The notes: generated from the letters alone by a model not told the origin. DNA of 64,000 nucleotides from Gymnopus androsaceus JB14 (GCA_009733575.1 ML769635.1:27894-91893), one strand, 5' to 3'. Shown: positions 44,764 through 57,809, numbered from the stretch's first letter. Made by a program: numbers and translations.

Positions 44764-46946
44764 ATGTCCGGTCAATCTTCTCTTCAAAGCTTGGAAAACC
44801 AGACTGTAGATAACACGCTGGGAGCAGCACTTTTGGGAATAGTGGGCGCGACTTTGTGAGTCATAGTATCTCTTTTGTGACTTTTTGCTGACTCAAGTGT
44901 CAGTCTTTTTGGTATTACAACTCTTCAAGTCTATCTGTATTATCACCACTACGGTCGTGATTCGCGTCTTCACAAGGTCGCGGTGAGTTGGCATACTGAA
45001 TCATCAATGCTATTGAACTCAACGCCTCATCCTATCAAGGTCGCCGCTCTCTGGTCAGTAGCCTCGTCCTTCCAACCAGCTGTGCCCTCACGCAACTATT
45101 TCCAGGATTCTCGATAGCCTGCATCTTGTGCTAATCGTGCACGCCGTGTATCATTACGCCGTCAAGGGATTTGGGGACACGTTGAACTTGGCAGTCGTCA
45201 TATGGTGCATATTTCGGGTTTTCGTTCCATGCCTACGCTCACGATAATAATCCCAGGTCGGTGAAGGTTAGTACCCTTGTTCTTCTGCGGCGCCCGCCAC
45301 ATGTATTAATTTCCTCGTTCATTTTGCGACTAGCTCCAAGTGACCATCAACGTAAGTGGCAGATTTATTATTATTGGATAAGAGTCCTCTTTCTCACTAA
45401 TGTACGGGCAACAGGTAATCATTATACTGTTTGTTCAGAGGTAATTTGATCACCGTTCGGGCGCTGCTGTTCTGTGTAGCTGACTAGAGTTTTTTTATGG
45501 CGCAGTTTGTATGCTTACCGTGTCTGGATTCGTATGTTTTATTTTTCCAATCATTTCCAGTCTTCTTTCTGACCGTTCGTTTTTTTTTCGTAGTGGGCGG
45601 ATATCATCATGGCGTATTTGGATACATTGTGGTGTGTATTAATTTGGTCTTGATCCAAGATTCCACGGTACTGATGAACCTGCATATAGGCCGGTGTCGT
45701 TGTAGGCGGATTCGGTGAATGATTCCTGCCAAGCTCTTCCAGCGAAGCTTCCTACTAAACTCTCCTTTAATCGATATTAGGTATCGGAGCTGGTAAATAG
45801 TCTTTTTAACAAAAATCATTCTATCGTTGCTCACTATGCGATCCATATAGCTTTGGCGTACAAAATGTATGTTTTCCATTATGGGGGAAACACTCTATCT
45901 TGAACATCCTACTTCAGCTACACAATTCAAACATTCCAAGAATTACAAACGATATCAGTACGTTTACCTTCTGCGATTGGCGGGGACTACAATCATCTGA
46001 TACGTTTTTTCTTGTATTACAGTGGGCAATCGACTCATCCCTAGCAACTTCTACCGCTATAGATTTCACCATTGCTTTAGCCATGTGCTTGTACCTACAC
46101 AAAAGTCGCGGGTCCGAGTCGCGGTAAGCTTCTGTTTGCTATGTTAGACGCGTACTGTTCCTGACATTGTACTATTGCGAACCATTGCGAACCCCAGGTT
46201 GAATTCGCGGATCTCGACTGTTATGCAATACAGTCTGAGCTCTGGGCTGTTCACCAGGTAAAGAATACTCTTTCTTGGTCCATGAAAGAATTATGACTTA
46301 CAGTACCTTCTGTGATAATAGTGCATGTTCTCTATCTACACTATTCACTGTTCGTACCTCTCTCTTTCACTCTTCAGGTTCATCTTTACTGACACATTCG
46401 TTGTACAGTACACTCTCATGCCGAATACCTTGATCTTTCTCGGTCTTCAATTCTTATCGACTAAACGTTCGTCTTTCATCGGGCAGTTGCTTATTTACTT
46501 ACTAACAATTGCTCATGGTTTAGTCTATGTCGGCTCTTTCTTGGCAATGCTTAACGCTCGCCAGCGGCGCCCAGGGGGTCCTGGTAATGATCAAGCTTCC
46601 TCAAACGCTAAGCACGGTATTGAGTTTAGAGTCCAAACGTCGACCTTCACACACTCGATCTCGGATTTCGACTCGCGCTCGCAAGCACGCTGGCAGAATG
46701 AGTCTTCCAGCTCCCGATCATCATGCCCTCAGAGTCCCGCAGACTCTTTACAAAGCCACAGCACCTACGTTGTGAGCTGCCTTATTCTTCTTAACATGCT
46801 TTCTCGCTCACCGTCGCACTCATTTGTAGAGTTTTGATAGCTCGAAAAAGTCAGCATGGGACATAGAAGCGGCCCCCGCTGTGGCAATGGTGCATCCTCT
46901 CACATGTACGTGGCGAAGTGCTCTCATGAATTCATCAGGTTTCTAG
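44764..46946 (+). CDS. DUF6534-type seven-helix membrane protein, 18 exons
   Basis: Eighteen exons join in phase to 369 residues: 44764-44855, 44904-44982, 45040-45053, 45106-45204, 45257-45266, 45334-45351, 45415-45440, 45506-45531, 45594-45631, 45690-45714, 45781-45792, 45851-45866, 45918-45957, 46023-46123, 46198-46257, 46378-46466, 46524-46771, 46830-46946. Family marks are DNTLGAALLGIVGATLLFGI, TTLQVYLYYHHYGRDSRLHK, AALWILDSLHLVLIVHAVYH, NVIILFVQSLYAYRVW-like text, WAIDSSLATSTAIDFTIALA and MLNARQRR at the end of the last helix, then a Ser-rich tail. Function is unknown; DUF6534 proteins are widespread in Agaricomycetes. Several exons are only 10-26 bases. Intron 15 (46258-46377) is 120 bases and could hide an optional exon (SACSLSTLFT-like text). 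Confidence 0.85.
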
Positions 46947-47269
46947 AGCTCGGTTCCACGAGGGCACCAACATGACTATATGACCCAGTGGTGAATAAGA
47001 GTACTCAGTGATTGGATCTCACTGTGTCGTCCTTATATCATTTTTGTTCTTGATTTCACGTACGCGACACAGGTAATTTGTTTACGGTCTAATAACTGTG
47101 TACACTATCACATTGTATATTAATCAATACTTGAATGGATTCCAGTTCTGGAACTGGAGTTCGTCTGATGTACATGTACTAATGTACAGCACACAGCTCT
47201 CGTATGATTCTAGGAAGAGTCTTCTAGATCTAGGCTTCCTGTAGCAGCATGAACAGGTAGACACAAACA
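46947..47269. other. 3' flanks of two convergent genes
   Basis: No gene is seen; AT-rich sequence with short inverted repeats (for example CCAGTTCTGGAACTGGA near 47142). Confidence 0.5.
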
Positions 47270-49528
47270 TCATGTAAAGATGAACTCCTGGTGTTCAGGC
47301 GCCTCGCCGATTTCGCAGCCCAACCATTCCAACCATTCCCTCGTGTGAAACACTGCTCGTCGCTTCGGCCATTGTTCGAAGTCGTAAGAGGAAGGAGCGG
47401 AAGTCGCGGTCGCGTCAGGCGTAGTTGCCGGACTAGCAGACGACGATTTCCGCGACGAAAAAGAGGAAGAACGGAAGTATCCGGGACGCGGCGAGTTTTC
47501 TCCACCACCATTCCCGGGCAAATTATTGAGAACTGTCCAATAGTTATTCCCCATCCGAATCAATCGAACCATGGGAAATCCATTTTCCAATATCTGCGCG
47601 GGGGAATGTAGTGGAAAGTCCGCCAGAGCAATAAATAGCAGGCCTGTAGGGACTCCAGGACGAAGTTGCTGAGAGAAGATATGCTTTGTTAACATAAATC
47701 CAATGCGCTTCCGATACAGGGACTTACATTTAAGAACATCAATGGTTCTCGCAAAGAAGCGGCGGCAAACCCATTCAAAGTGAGTGATACAACACTTCGT
47801 GGAATCAGCCAGGCTCCTAGTCCGGGAGCTAAATCTTTTGGATAAGTGATCGTCAGTCCCTTTAAAGATGTAAGGGATGGTAGCACGCCCCAGATGCTGG
47901 CGTCGAATCCTGTTGCACGGAGAACAGGACTCTCCACCCCCAACGGACATGGCTAAAGTCTTCAGCTCTCGTCGGTCTCGCAAGAAATCTGCAATGGAAG
48001 GCAGCAAGTCCCGGTCGTTCAGACGTCGGGAAACAATGCCAGCTATGTTGAAAGTGAAATGGCGGAGGAATGGTAGGGAGGTAGACAGGGAGCGGAAGTA
48101 CGAGGAAAGCGGACAGTCCAGAAGAACCGTCAAGTTGAGGCACTCGAGCTGATGCCCATGAGTGAGTAAGTCAGGGATCAGTTGGGTGGATGTAGCGGGG
48201 ATTTGCCCCGTATAACCGATGTGGGTTAAATTTCGTATTGATATAACGGACATCGAGGGAAAAGTAGATGTTGGATCCTCGACCCAAAGTGTACGCAATG
48301 TCGGACGGTTCTGTGAGAGAAATGCTGTAAGGCCTGGTGAAGAGGAGGGAGGAGAAGGACTATTTCCACTCATGTGAGCAGCACTTGTCATATAACTTGT
48401 CTCGTAAGCAAAATGTCGAGAGGTGTTGAAAAGTTAATGTGGATAGATCAGGTGGACCATCCGGTACCTGAAGGGCCAGTCCACGTAGCCGTGGATGTGA
48501 GATCTGCAGGATGCGAAGAATGGGCATTGTTCCATCGATAGGGGCAGTTATGTGGATATGCCGCAGGTTGATCAGCTTTCGGGAGAGCATTGGACAGAAT
48601 TCCTGTCAGATTACTGGTGAGTGCGGGACAACAGTGACTGCTCGATGTTTACGCACCACTCTGGAATGAAGTTGACCCATCTTTATCTGTCCTAAACGAA
48701 AATATTCTCAATGTCCGCACGAAAGAAGCAAATGAGGTATCGGTGATGACTCGGGTCAGAATATCAGCAGTGCGCTGAGCATGCCGGGTATCTTGGTCTC
48801 TTATATTTTCTGAAAGCAGGGGACTTCTCCACGAAACTTCCTCAGGCATATCCGAAAATCCAGAAAAGTGTAGGTCCAATCTTCGAAATAATAACTGGGA
48901 TGCTATGCGAGAAAGAGGATTGGGAACAAAGAGAAGTGTCTTGAGATCTCTGCGGGGTAGAAATAGAGCTATTTCTCGCCATATTTCCGTGGAGAATTGT
49001 CCTTTGGTGGTGGGTTGAGGAGCCAACAGCTGAATATCGGGATTAGATCGAATGAAATTCAACAGTAAGCTGAATACGCACCTTTTCCACGTTTACGGAC
49101 CTTTTATGCAATAGTGCCATCGCTTCGGGATTATCAGGTTCAGCAGCTAACGCTGCTTGAAGGTCTGCGCGCATTAAAATTCCGTTGTCAGGAAGGCGAA
49201 ATAAAACATACCTTCCTGCGCGCCGAAAATAGCGCCGGAATTGAGCCTAGCCCTTGCTCTCAGAATTCGGGCCTTGGCTGCGTTCTCAGGGGATAACGAA
49301 GCCACCTGCAAACACGACTGGATGGCGTTCTCGAATACGAACCTAGAGCGACTTGAAAACCATCCCGTGGTTAGCAATGCAATTAATCCAGCCATGACAA
49401 GCTGCTTACCCTTCATAGTCGAGATTTTTCAGTGCGTATAGTAGTAGGTCCGCTTTCTGGTTATCCGAAAGACAGAGGGAAACATCCCGGATGCTAGCAT
49501 CGAGGATTTTAGGATTGAAAACGTTCAT
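47270..49528 (-). CDS. TPR-like plus F-box protein, with two single-base frame breaks
   Basis: Exons on the minus strand: 49528-49410, 49351-49212, 49164-49082, 49029-48657, 48602-48397, 48359-47728 and 47668-47270. The N-terminus is TPR-like (LSDNQKADLLLYALKNLDYE, FVFENAIQSCLQVASLSPE, AKARILRARARLNSG, DLQAALAAEPDNPEAMALLH). An F-box follows (STEIWREIALFLPRRDLKTL, then LLFRRLDLHF), then leucine-rich sequence and an end rich in Ser (SSSFSSRKSSSASPATT). This order matches a known basidiomycete F-box group, expected to recruit substrates to SCF ubiquitin ligases. Frame is lost by one base near 48560 (between NALPK and LINLRHIHI) and near 47935, where GTTGGGGGTGG carries one G too many before VESPVLRATGFDASIWG. 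The 37-base intron at 48396-48360 is atypical. It could be a young pseudogene or carry consensus errors. Confidence 0.65.
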
Positions 49529-51897
49529 GTTGATTGTAGTGGGGATGTTAGAAGACTCAAATCGAACCACTCTATTAAGAGTTTACTGTTACCTCAGGCA
49601 CTGCACGAATCGGTCCAGCCTTCGATGCAAGTTCAAAAATCAAAGTTGGCCGTAATGTCGTATTTCTGATTTCGGCTTCCCGAGCGTGTCATGGCAATTC
49701 CTTGATCGGGCAAGGTATAAGATTAGATTGCCAAGAAGACTGTTTCGTTGAGAAAGTCAGCACTGATTCGACGCTGAAGCGGAAGAAGAAAACACATATT
49801 GACAGGAAGGTCGAAGTGTGAGAGAGCTCGAATTTGAAAAGCTTCGAAAAGGATGTCCGCCGGGTTCCTCGACGCGTCAATCCACCATACGGGATTGCTT
49901 CTGACAATATGCTGTCAGTTGGTTAGAAAAATCTACAAAAACACAGAGGACCAGGGTCAGGATACTGTCCGATCGTCTCCGAGGATAGGGAAAGTCAAAG
50001 CGGGATATCTCTCACGTCCAGGGGCTACTAGCCACGTCCAGGGAAGGTAGTGCCATATATAGTGGATTTTTTACCTCGAAATATAATCCTCTTCGACTTC
50101 CTGTGAGATCGTAGGCGGGATGCGACCTAAGTACATACAGTTACCAGTAGATAATAAATATCCGTACGTAAAGGGAAAATGTCTTTCCTATGTAAAGAGC
50201 TCGGCTTGCAAAACCTAGCGGTCGTTCGCTGGGAGATTGAAGGCACCCCTGATACGTACCAAAACGGTAAATGATAGCACGCTCACTGGTTTGTGTACAA
50301 TCGGATGGGCGTATAGCATAAATCGCTGATACTGCAAGACTGATCTGTGAATATATATCTTATAGTGGTGATAGACTGCATTCTGATGCTGGGAGAAGCT
50401 TTCTGTAAAATTGGTCAAAGCTAAAACACTCACAAAAAAGCAAGAAACATCAGCACGAACGGGGAATGCCGCCAAGAGCCATGCCTGGGTATTGAAACTG
50501 AAGGGTCCCATTGGGGCGATAACTGGTAGGAAACGCCCGAAAAAAACAAGAGTCACCGTGCATATATACCTGTGAGAAGGATGAATCTTGAAGCTGAATA
50601 TGTGTGGGTCGTACACTTAAATACACTGAAAAAAACAGGGTCTAGAGTAGACGCCAGTGAGAAGCAAACAGATAAATAGATTGATACTCGGCTCCGCCCT
50701 AATGCGGGGTCCCGCGAGGGAACAGTAGTGATGAATAGGTAGACCAGGCCAAAGGGATCGCTGGAATTAGTGAGGCTCCCATCCCAAGGAAAAACCATGG
50801 CAGTTACGCGGCGTCGCAGTGTCTCCGCCATGATCGTCTAGTAAATTAAGTAGCCTTCCTCGAAGCTCCAGGTTCCGACGTATCTCACCCTCGATTCGGA
50901 ATCGCCGTCACTCCATAAGGCAGATTCAGAGATATTTTTTTCTCTTCTGTATAACCTAGGTCCTCGGTATCAGCGCACAGCTGAAGCAATTTCATCTTTG
51001 CGACTTACATGTTATTGCACGCCATGTATGCTCGGCAAGCCAAGCCCGCTAACTTCATTGACATGAGTCTTAATCTGACATCTAGGATTGCCAGCGGAAA
51101 GGAGTTGCTTAAAGTTGATACATCCATCATGCAGGAGCATACCCTTATCAATAACTGAATTCAACTGTCGCGTTCTCGAGCGGTTGCCATTGTCCACAGA
51201 TCACCGCGCGCGGCTAGAGCCCAGAACCCAGAGAAACGAAGACGGAGATAATTGATATCTTGCCTGTGATGTCGTTGTCGGTAGCGTGAGCGATGAGATA
51301 GAGTATCACTATCAGAGAGTAAGCACAGCTGAACGGTACAGGTGGATCATAGTAGTATATCATAAAAAAAGAGAATTAGATCATCCGTTAAATATGAAAG
51401 CAATGAGCGTAAGTAGAAAGCGAAGCGCTGGACTCTACAGGGGAGGTGTTGGTAGCGAGGATGGGAGGACAGGGGAGTATGGGTATGTATACGGAGAGAA
51501 GGTGAAGCGGAGCGAGTTTGTGGAGCTGTACGCGACGAGGAAGGAAAGAGCACCAGCGGGGCCGTCTAGATGTGAAGGGAAAAAAGCTTTAGGATAAGAC
51601 TTTAAAAAAAACAGAAACGACAGGAAGATGAAGTGGAAGAAAATAAATCCAATAATAAGATATGCACAGTGAGGTCCACATGAAAGAGTCCACTTGTCGA
51701 AAAGAATACCTTCATTATTCCTCTGAACCTAACCATAGTCTGCAATACCCTCTATAAAGCCATCAGGCGAAAAAGCGAGAGGGCCCATTTTGATCTTTGC
51801 CAACTTCTCACAAGCTTCAGAACTCTGCCCCAACATCTCTCTAACCATATCATCACGATGGGAACAAGCACACACGACCACAACTCCTAGCGTCCTT
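49529..51897. other. intergenic, no supported gene
   Basis: A minus-strand pair of frames (50553-50831 starting MAETLRRRVTAMVFPWDGS, and 50215-50616) is hydrophobic in parts and might be exons of a small membrane protein, but the splice phases could not be closed. The 51286-51597 plus-strand frame is very charged and stands alone. Confidence 0.35.
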
Positions 51898-52572
51898 CTA
51901 CCACAGCGTCCAAGCAGCACCCAACAAGCAGGTTATGAGCGCTGATCCTAAACCGACAAACAGAGAACCCATATTCGGGAGCAGTAGCGGCGCGCCATTC
52001 ATCAGCGCAAAGGTCGTCGCGAATAATTGTGTAGGATTCGGTGGTCCGAGGACTGTGACTGTGGCTGCTGAAGGGTTCGCGGAGGGCTGGGTGGCGTTGG
52101 CTGATGTTGAAGAGCCGAGAACCGTGAAACGGTTCGAAGTGGCATACATCGTGCCAGGTGTTGAGTTGAGGAAAAGGACAAAGTAATCGTCGCCTGCAGG
52201 AGCATTTTCTAGATATATGTTTATCGCTGATGTCTGGCCAGGCTCGCATGGAACTAGGAAAAATATAAGATAAAATTCTTTTAATGCAGATTTTACTCAC
52301 CATCTCGCGCGACAAAGAGAAGACCGTCATCAGTGAGCCTCGCAATCTCTATATCGAATGCGTCTATTCCGTCGTCTAAGCCTTTCGTCCACGACACAAC
52401 ATTCGCAGCGCCATTCGACCATTCGCTCGAGCTTGTCGGCTCGTTTATTATAAAGTACGCTGCAAAAGGGATTAGTTTTCATCAAGTGGGAATATCGCTG
52501 TTACACACATGATGCTTGCGATGCAATACAGGCAAGAATCAGACAAACTCCAGCTCTAACATGCAAAGGCAT
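51898..52572 (-). CDS. small secreted Kre9/Knh1-like GPI-type protein
   Basis: Exons 52572-52509, 52459-52301 and 52253-51898 join in phase to 192 residues. A signal peptide (MPLHVRAGVCLILACIASQA) ends at the first splice. The mature part starts YFIINEPTSSSEWSNGAANV and contains VSWTKGLDDGIDAFDIEIAR and DDYFVLFLNSTPGTMYATS, the one-domain Kre9/Knh1 N-terminal fold (Pfam Kre9_KNH), which in yeast relates to beta-1,6-glucan assembly. A Ser/Thr/Asn-rich linker and a hydrophobic C-terminus (SLFVGLGSALITCLLGAAW) point to a GPI anchor. Many basidiomycete paralogues exist; a wall role is inferred from the family. Confidence 0.85.
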
Positions 52573-54035
52573 CGCTCTTGAGAGTAACATGCTGGTTTTG
52601 CTTGGAAAAAAAGATAGGGTCGACCGTCCGGAGCGTTGAAAGTGTTCAGTTCAAGAGCTGGGAGAAGATTAAAGGAAAGAAGTTCGAGGAGAAGAGACTT
52701 TGCAGGGCGACGGCGAGCAAGACAGATGGTAGTCGGAAAGGAATGGCAGATGCCAGTGGATGTCGAAGCGAGGGGCTCGGCGATGTAGCAAAACATGTGC
52801 AAAGCGCGGACTGTAATGATTACCTCATCTAGGACGGGCTGAACTTGCCGCTTTGCCACCAGCCAACCGGACATGCTCGCATCTGACAATTGGCGACCAG
52901 GATGTTTGGACGTGCAGCTTTACGATGGACGAGTTCTGGTGCCACTGAATACCCAAAATTTCAATACAAAAGCGTCCAACTGTTCCTCAATCAAAGTCTA
53001 CACAGCAATAATCGCTTCCTCTAAATGAACAAGCGTCAAAAAATACAGACTGTAATTCGAAGGCGACGAATCACCGGTAGACTCGGAGCTCTTAGTGACT
53101 GGGTAAAGGCAACCAAGTAAAAGCTAAAAACCTTCGAAGACAGACCCTTCAATTCTTTCACAAAAAAACCAGCTCCGTCAGGCGTCAGCCGTTCGAAAAG
53201 TATTTCCTTCCATAGAAATTCGCTCCCCGCAGTTTTTGGATGCAAAAAACACCTGCGTATAAGCAAGCTCGCCTATGATCCAGAATACCAGCGCCAGAGG
53301 ATAGGAATTAGCCTTGAGTAGCAAACCTATCTGTGCACGGTCGGTTATTATCAGCGTACAGCTAGTCAGTCTCTAGAGGAGCTCGTCACATAAATCCCAC
53401 TTAAGTCTCAATCAAGAAGCCAAAGAATTGGCGTCCCGCCTGAGTATTGCCTGTGTTCTTTTCAAGCTGGCGAAATAACTGAAATCTCGAGGACCGAGAT
53501 TAATATTCCGAATCGTTCAAGTGATACTTATCATTTCGCTAAAGTTCAGTGTGGTATTCTAACAAGTACCAATTACGCCGCGCGGTACTAACCACTCCAC
53601 TTTCTCTGTTTTGGGTTTCCAATGACGCGGTCATACTGAGGTGAATTCCCAAATCGTTGAATAACTCGAGAGAGCGAGTCCAACTTTTACTTGCCCATCC
53701 TGGTAACAAGTACTGCGCTCTTGTTAAACACTAACAGTGTGCGTCCTACGAGAACCTTCTTGGGTTCCGGCGAAGTGCCCTCGTCAACCGCATACTTCGG
53801 ATCTAGTATGGCGCGGGGACACAGCTCGGAAGAATGCATGTGGTGTATGTTTGAAACACGGCGTGCAAGTCCCGAAAACTCGAGCAAAGCTCTTAGATAA
53901 ACCGACCGCGCGGTTGACAGCTCAAAGCCAAGTGTACAGAGCAGCATATTGAACTTACGCTCTAAACCAAGATTTATTACACGGGGTATGTCGACGCTTT
54001 GCTAGATACAACTCTGGTAATATTGTTCGCTATCA
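52573..54035. other. intergenic, no supported gene
   Basis: Frames at 53687-53952 occur on both strands over the same bases and are not supported. The minus-strand helicase gene ends at 54036, so part of this is its 3' flank. Confidence 0.5.
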
Positions 54036-57000
54036 TCACCATCCACGCCTTTGTACGACATCGTCGAAATGAGAAACCGCAGCGAGGACTGAAGAAAAAT
54101 TTGATACGGATGAGTGCACCTGAGCATGTGTGGGCTGCGCCTGACGTTGATTCTGTTTTTGAAGAGCCGCAACCTCGGCCCAGGAACTGGATTTTGTACG
54201 GACTTCGTGAGTAGTAGAAAGTTCTTTGTACCTGTTTGGCACAACATCCGCTGAGAGGGACAGTCCTGACATTCCCATAGTCAGAGGATCTGAGACATTC
54301 TTCCCGGGAGATCCTGGAAGATGTACCCTTTGGTTCATAACGTCTTTCGCATTGACCCATGCATCCCTTTCCTCTCCTTTTCGTGTACTAGTCCAATGAG
54401 CAGACATCTTTCCGACAAGCGTATCACGAGCAATACCTTGCAAGAACGATTTACTAGAAACAACAACCATTCCTTGACGGCAGCGAGTCAACATAACGTT
54501 CATGCGTTGCCATAAGGATAAGAATCCAACATGTCTGGAACGAACAACAGAAATCAAGACATAGTCAGCTTCATTTCCTGTATAGTTGAACATGGTACCA
54601 TCAGTAACAATCGGTCAAAGATAGCAGAAAGCCCACCTTGAAAGCTGTCAACATTGAATACGTCCTCCCAAGGGAGTCTTTCTTGCTTCAGCTGTTTTTG
54701 GATGGAAGATCGTTGGGCGTCGTATGGAGTTATAATGCAAAACTTTTTTGAATGATAATAGTGTCGGACTAGGTGCACGATCGTTGAAACCTCCTCTGAA
54801 TTCTGTCGGATCGATATATTAATTAGGACCTAGGTAGACATGTCAAAATACACTCACCACCCAGCTGGTTCCCTGTCTTTCTTCTTCACCTTGCGGCGTA
54901 TCCACAAATCGCACACAAGAATAGTCCATAATATCATGTTGAGACTTCAATCGCTGTTCATAAATGTGAGTTGAAATGAAGTTTCCAAGAGGTACTGGCA
55001 TGCGATCTGGTCAAGATGTGTCAGATGGATAAGGTCTCAGAAAATAAAACTTACATTGAATATCAAGAACGTAGCTGATCTCCTTGAGGTGCTTCACCTC
55101 AAAGATGCTTTGCAATGTTTTCGCCTTATCCTGTCCAAAAGGTGGTACTAGATGGAGACATTAGGAAGTGGCTAAACGTACATAGCGGAATGGAAAGGAA
55201 AGCCTAACATTGTTTCGGATCGCCGAAAAAACACACTTTTCGTAAGGATCTCCTAAACTTGTGGAAAACGTGCTAGACGAGAGGTAGTGTATTAATTGAG
55301 CTAGCTCAAGAATAGAGGGAACAGTGAGCCTACCATATATTCAAACACATTTATCTGTGATGCCTCATCCACGATGAGACGTTCTACCGGGACAATGTCA
55401 AATATCCCTTTTTCGGCAAGCACAGGATTTGACAAAAGACCCAGTGTCGAGAGTATAACCCTAGAGCTACCAATCACCTGGCTCATTTTTGGACGATCGG
55501 CAGGTAGTTTGTCCGTGCGCATCAGCCGCTCTTGTAACTTTTCGTAGATGTGTTCATGCCTAGTCAATACAGTTAGTCTAACGACTTCTGGAAGAATCAT
55601 TAGCACGTACCATTCAACGTAAAACTCCTTCGAGACAAACAGCTTGAAATCGACATCTCGCTTCAACAAGTTCTCGGCGATATTCTTGACAGAGACATTG
55701 GAATGTCCAATAATCCACACTGGATTAGAATACATTTTCGACCATATTTCCGCAGCTGAAGATATGGTGGTGGTTTTACCAGTTCCAGGGGGACCTACTC
55801 CCATACAGTGTCAAGTACAAATCTTGGCCTTGCTGGAAAAACTAGAGTTACGACGCACCATGAACAACAACAACCGGATTCAGATTCACATCCACCATTG
55901 CCGCTACAACTTCCACCTGCGAAGCATTGAGGTGCTTCAAATGCGGTTCCAGTAATGAACCATTTATATGGAGCGATGCGGAAAGTTGCTGCAAGTGTTG
56001 TGTATCTTCCTCCGTCCGAAACCAAATAAACCTCGCGAACTTGGCATCGGTGAGCTTGGCTTCGTCTTGTAATACCCTCAAAATTAGGCTGTTTCTGGCT
56101 CGTTGCGAGTTCGTAGGTTCGTCTAGGCCGATGACGCGGACACTTTGTAGGGCGCGTGATTTCGATATCCCTTGCTGAAAGTGGATGTGCGTGGTTTTGC
56201 CTTGAGCGTCCTTAGCATGGCCTCGGAAAGTTTTTCCATCGGTAAAGACAGCTTCGACATAAGACTGCATAAAGTAAAAAAAGAAATTGGTATCTAGTCG
56301 TATGGGCATGGGAAGGAATAGGCATACCTCGCTGCTGACACGAACCCGAGTCTTGTACCGTGCGTTAACTAGCTTCATCTTGCCTTTTGCATTGACCAGA
56401 GCTGACTCATATTCATTTTTCAAAACCCGTGGATGCGCTCTAGCAAGGATGTCATTTTGCCTGAGCAGCGTGCCAAGGCACAAGAGTATCTATGAAGAGA
56501 AAGATCGTGAGTATGAATCAATGTTCAATGACTATGCGGATACATACGTCTTTCCTGATGCTGCGGGTATCCACCTTTCGTACACTTTGAGTCTGTCTCT
56601 GTTTGTCACATACGACTCTGATACCAGGAAAGAATTAGTATTTTAAAAAAACATCCATATGAGACCCACTTTGCGGAAATCCACGCTCGAAGGCAGAGCT
56701 TCTCCGAAGATCTATCCTGGTCATTTTCGTGCCAAAGTCGATCCACGGTAAATGTATCCTTTAACGAACAGATCTTCTTTACAACCTTGGATGGTCGCCA
56801 CGCGTCGTCATCTTGCGATAGGATCGTGGAGAGATCAACGCCCCGGATATGACTGTTTATGTGATGATGTATACGAAGAGCAATTCGAGGCATACCGAAA
56901 CCTGCTAGAGTGGTTTTGGTGGAGGCCAAAAAGTCGAAAAAGGTTTTGTCCATTGCCTCGTTGTGTTGAGTATTTCCGGGAGTAGTACCGACATCGATAA

Positions 57001-57322
57001 GGTACACCGCGCTCTGAGTGGAAATAGCGATATGGTCAATAGTGCCGTCATTCGTTTGAGAGATGGCTATTCCAAAACTGTGTTCTTCAGACTCGGAAAG
57101 AGCTCGAGCTGCATGCCCTGCATGCCGACGAGAATACTGATGGATTGGTAGGGAGGAGGGGGAAAGTGGTAGAATATCCTGTCGAATCCAATTCATGAGT
57201 CGAAGTTGGTTGTAAAAAAACGACTTACTCAAAGGAGGGGTGGCGTTGTAGTTGTGGGCGTTCGGATACGATTTTTCCATATGTAGACTCCTTTCTCCAC
57301 CAATGGTGCTTGCCCTTTTCAA
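54036..57322 (-). CDS. SF1 (Upf1/DNA2-NAM7-like) helicase with N-terminal 3'-5' exonuclease-like domain
   Basis: Eleven exons on the minus strand (57322-56670, 56617-56548, 56489-56328, 56264-55859, 55794-55611, 55559-55334, 55272-55209, 55147-55055, 55006-54858, 54802-54637, 54577-54036) join in phase to 904 residues. The N-terminal ~200 residues look like an RNase H-fold exonuclease domain (IDHIAISTQSAVYLIDVG, FFDFLASTKTTLAGFGM, VDLSTILSQDDDAWRPSK), though not all catalytic acids are evident. Helicase motifs follow: Walker A GPPGTGKTTT at 431-440, Walker B VDEAS with DEAS at 556-559, GDPKQLPPFGQD (motif III), VNSEEVSTIVHL, ITPYDAQRSSIQKQL (motif IV/V region), NVDSFQGNEADYVLISVVRS and QRMNVMLTRCRQGMVVV (motif VI). 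It would unwind RNA or DNA using ATP, with the exonuclease domain trimming or merely binding. The exact start is uncertain: the first 50 residues lack similarity and the next Met is near 57188. Confidence 0.88.
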
Positions 57323-57439
57323 TGTTAATTTGAAGAGGCGATTCGATCGGAGATAGGAAACCAGGATGACTATAGTTACTAGGGGTTGTGGGCGGTCAGC
57401 TAGTATCTTTCCTTGATGATATTGGGTCAGGAGGGGTTA

Positions 57440-57565
57440 GAGCCCAGCCCCTCTGCGCATCTAATGACAGCAATATATATATGTATCGCAATGATATGGG
57501 GTCAGGAATGTCAGGAATGTCCGAAGAGCCCAGCCTCTCTGCGCATCTAATGACAGCAAAACATA
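57440..57565. repeat. 86-bp tandem duplication
   Basis: GAGCCCAGCC followed by CTCTGCGCATCTAATGACAG starts at about 57440 and again at 57526. GTCAGGAATG is also doubled in between (57501-57520). Confidence 0.75.
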
Positions 57566-57809
57566 TACCGCAGATAGCGTTGGATTGAAGGAAAGTAATC
57601 CGGGAAGTGAAGGGAGTTGTTCAAGATAGCGTTAGATTCTTCCATTGACCGCGTGTATTGAGGGATGGAGCTCGATGAAGACTCTCATATCTTGAGTGGT
57701 TTCTAAGCGCCCAGTATGATAACCAAAAAGGCGCCCGTTTTCGCAGTTTCTTGACCTGACCACCACTGTCTGTTTAATGACATGCGGCTTTTCTGACGAA
57801 CTGCTACAA

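Noticed and set aside
46258..46377. Extra exon SACSLSTLFT in the DUF6534 gene
   Set aside because: No donor/acceptor combination keeps the frame into FIFTDTFVVQY; skipping it does, so it is left as a possible alternative only.
53687..53952. Protein frames on both strands near 53.8 kb
   Set aside because: They are mutual shadows with no domain, signal or splice partner.
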